Assembly (NCBI GenBank): GCA_050945755.1
Contig: JBMNTN010000048.1
Coordinates: forward strand, 1 to 15,179
Length of the DNA: 15,179 bases
Reading direction: 5' to 3'
DNA from: JAQVXR01 sp050945755
GTDB taxonomy: Bacteria > Bacillota > Dehalobacteriia > Dehalobacteriales > Dehalobacteriaceae
The notes under the pieces were generated by a model. That model ran no database searches. It saw only the letters and a program-made list of their open reading frames with translations, and was not told where the DNA came from. The translations under genes were made by a program, and so were the position numbers. This document shows, in pieces, positions 14,500 to 15,179 of this stretch. The stretch's first letter is position 1; each line of letters opens with the position of its first letter.

Positions 14500-14664
14500 T
14501 GCTTAAGGCAGGTTTCCTGACTTGCGGCTCATCGTCATTTCCGCCGCCTTCCTGGATTTCTCCAGTGGCTGTAGGTTGTGGAAATGTACTCCCCGCTTAC
14601 AGTGGCGCGACCGTCCGGGACTTGCACCCGGTTCCCTATTACCTTCAAAGAAGCACCCTAAGCA
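14500..14664 (-). promoter_or_regulatory. Cobalamin riboswitch aptamer
   Basis: The - strand contains the conserved blocks of the cobalamin riboswitch: GGGAACCGGGTGCAAGTCCC with the following GGACGGTCGCGCC-ACTGTAA core, and the B12 box AAGTCAGGAAACCTGCC (complement of 14507-14523). A P1 closing helix is visible between TGCTTAGGG (complement of 14656-14664) and CCTTAAGCA (complement of 14500-14508). It precedes a terminator and the six-gene ECF/SLH operon. In known examples ligand binding lowers expression of cobalamin uptake or synthesis genes. Confidence 0.97.
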
Positions 14665-14714
14665 GTAAATATGCAATTGTTAAATCAATCTAAAGACTTA
14701 CCTTCTTGTTATAT

Positions 14715-14744
14715 ATATTAATAAAAAATTTAAATATCCCTCAA
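14715..14744 (-). promoter_or_regulatory. Candidate promoter for the riboswitch operon
   Basis: On the - strand TTGAGG (complement of 14739-14744) and TAATAT (complement of 14715-14720) are separated by 18 bp in a very A/T-rich stretch, about 50 bp before the aptamer P1 helix. The match to consensus is moderate; other AT-rich hexamers nearby could serve instead. Confidence 0.4.
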
Positions 14745-14796
14745 ATGTTTTTTCTACCAGGCACAGCATACCGCGAAAAATGAAAAAAGTCAAGAA

Positions 14797-14841
14797 AGGA
14801 AAAAAGACCACAAGCCCAATGGTCAAAGACCTCTGGGCTTG
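14797..14841 (-). terminator. Strong compound hairpin, probable terminator of the hemL transcript
   Basis: CAAGCCCA (14811-14818) pairs with TGGGCTTG (14834-14841), enclosing a second stem GGTC-AAA-GACC. On the - strand the hairpin is followed after TGGTC by TTTTTT, a plausible terminator for transcription from the hemL side, insulating the riboswitch promoter. The T-run is a few bases further away than usual. The rest of 14842-14954 shows no convincing gene. Confidence 0.5.
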
Positions 14842-14954
14842 GGTTCAAGGAGGTTTAATGGAGAAGTGAGTGTGTACTTGTATTATCACCTGTTATCTAA
14901 ATTTATATACTAGTTCTTTTGAAAACTTCAAAACCCACAAAACTTTTCAACTTT

Positions 14955-14967
14955 TCAAGCCTGACCC
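14955..14967 (+). repeat. Dispersed REP-like element TCAAGCCTGACCC
   Basis: Sixth copy of the 13-bp core, preceded by CTTT as in the 3421 and 3487 copies. It sits between the compound hairpin and the tandem repeat array downstream of hemL. Confidence 0.65.
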
Positions 14968-14982
14968 TAAATATTTATCTCA

Positions 14983-15092
14983 CCTTCCACCTTCCAACCT
15001 TCCACTTTCCAACTTTCCAACCTTCCACCTTCCACCTTCCACTTTCCAACCTTCCAACCTTCCAACTTTCCAACCTTCTACTTTCCACTTTC
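14983..15092. repeat. Tandem TTCCA(A)C(C/T) array, about 14 units
   Basis: Irregular tandem array of 7-9-bp units, TTCCAACC, TTCCACC, TTCCAACT and TTCCACT. I count 13 TTCCA units and a single TTCTA variant (15076-15080), which creates the stop codon of the gene on the - strand. The array is open in more than one reading frame, and short open frames through it are artefacts of composition. Confidence 0.9.
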
Positions 15093-15179
15093 CTTAAAAG
15101 CCTCATAGGCCGCTTCGATGGTTTTCTCAATGTCTTCATCACTGATCGCCAAAGACATAAAACCTGCCTCATACTGGGA
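15078..15179 (-). CDS. hemL: C-terminal end of a hemL-like class III aminotransferase (partial)
   Basis: Only the last 33 residues are in the window; the gene continues beyond 15179. The segment QYEAGFMSLAISDEDIEKT followed by IEAAYEAFKE matches the C-terminus of glutamate-1-semialdehyde 2,1-aminomutases (pattern FEAGFxSxAHxxEDIxxTIxA), the PLP enzyme that forms 5-aminolevulinate, precursor of haem and corrinoids. Another class III aminotransferase is possible from so short a piece. The natural C-terminus probably ends near FKE; the last residues SGK and the TAG are encoded by the tandem TTCCA-type array. Its position beside a B12-controlled operon fits a tetrapyrrole theme but does not show co-regulation. 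Confidence 0.7.
   Translation of the reverse strand, partial: SQYEAGFMSLAISDEDIEKTIEAAYEAFKESGK

Noticed and set aside
14983..15092. CRISPR array
   Set aside because: Units are 7-9 bp with no unique spacers and no long palindromic repeat; no cas gene is nearby.
14870..15097. 75-aa open frame on the + strand running through the tandem repeat
   Set aside because: It starts with a poorly placed GTG, crosses the dispersed repeat and the TTCCA array, and gives a Pro/Phe/Leu/Thr low-complexity product antisense to the hemL end. It is an artefact of repeat composition.

Overview
The window reads as a chromosomal segment of an anaerobic, low-to-medium GC Gram-positive bacterium of the Clostridia (Peptococcaceae-like). 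The signs are S-layer homology (SLH) domain exoproteins, lipoproteins, a stand-alone ECF transporter, strong AGGAGG ribosome sites, GTG starts and an IS1634-type insertion sequence. No ribosomal or phylogenetic marker is present, so the placement is inference.

Layout. (1) 5-1951: an apparently intact IS1634-family insertion sequence. (2) 1986-3250: a PsbP/DUF1795-like lipoprotein (-) diverging from a 3D-domain cell-wall protein (+) whose signal peptide is broken by an in-frame TGA, then a bidirectional terminator. (3) 3250-3503: an intergenic patch of short dispersed repeats, one of which forms the last codons and stop of the next gene. (4) 3491-5418 (-): a gamma-class carbonic-anhydrase-like protein and a eukaryote-type hexokinase. 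(5) 5480-14664 (-): a six-gene operon behind a clear cobalamin riboswitch and terminator. In transcription order it encodes a 952-aa SLH protein with two near-identical transcobalamin/terpenoid-cyclase-like barrels plus DUF4430, a DUF4430 lipoprotein, EcfT, a fused double EcfA ATPase, a second barrel-SLH protein, and an ECF S component. The last five genes are nearly contiguous or overlapping. (6) 14665-15179: probable riboswitch promoter, a strong hairpin, a tandem TTCCAAC-type repeat array, and the 3' end of a hemL-like gene (-) whose stop codon lies in that array.

The main result is region 5. Vertebrate cobalamin carriers (intrinsic factor, transcobalamin) consist of an alpha6/alpha6 barrel followed by a beta domain of the DUF4430 type. 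Here the same two modules are spread over three surface proteins, two anchored by SLH domains and one by lipid. They sit in one B12-riboswitch operon with a complete, dedicated ECF transporter. The simplest reading is a Gram-positive capture-and-relay system for cobalamin or a cobinamide-like corrinoid: SLH proteins in the wall bind it, the lipoprotein passes it to the membrane, and the S component with EcfT and EcfAA imports it. Family assignments are from sequence recognition by eye; the binding function is inference.
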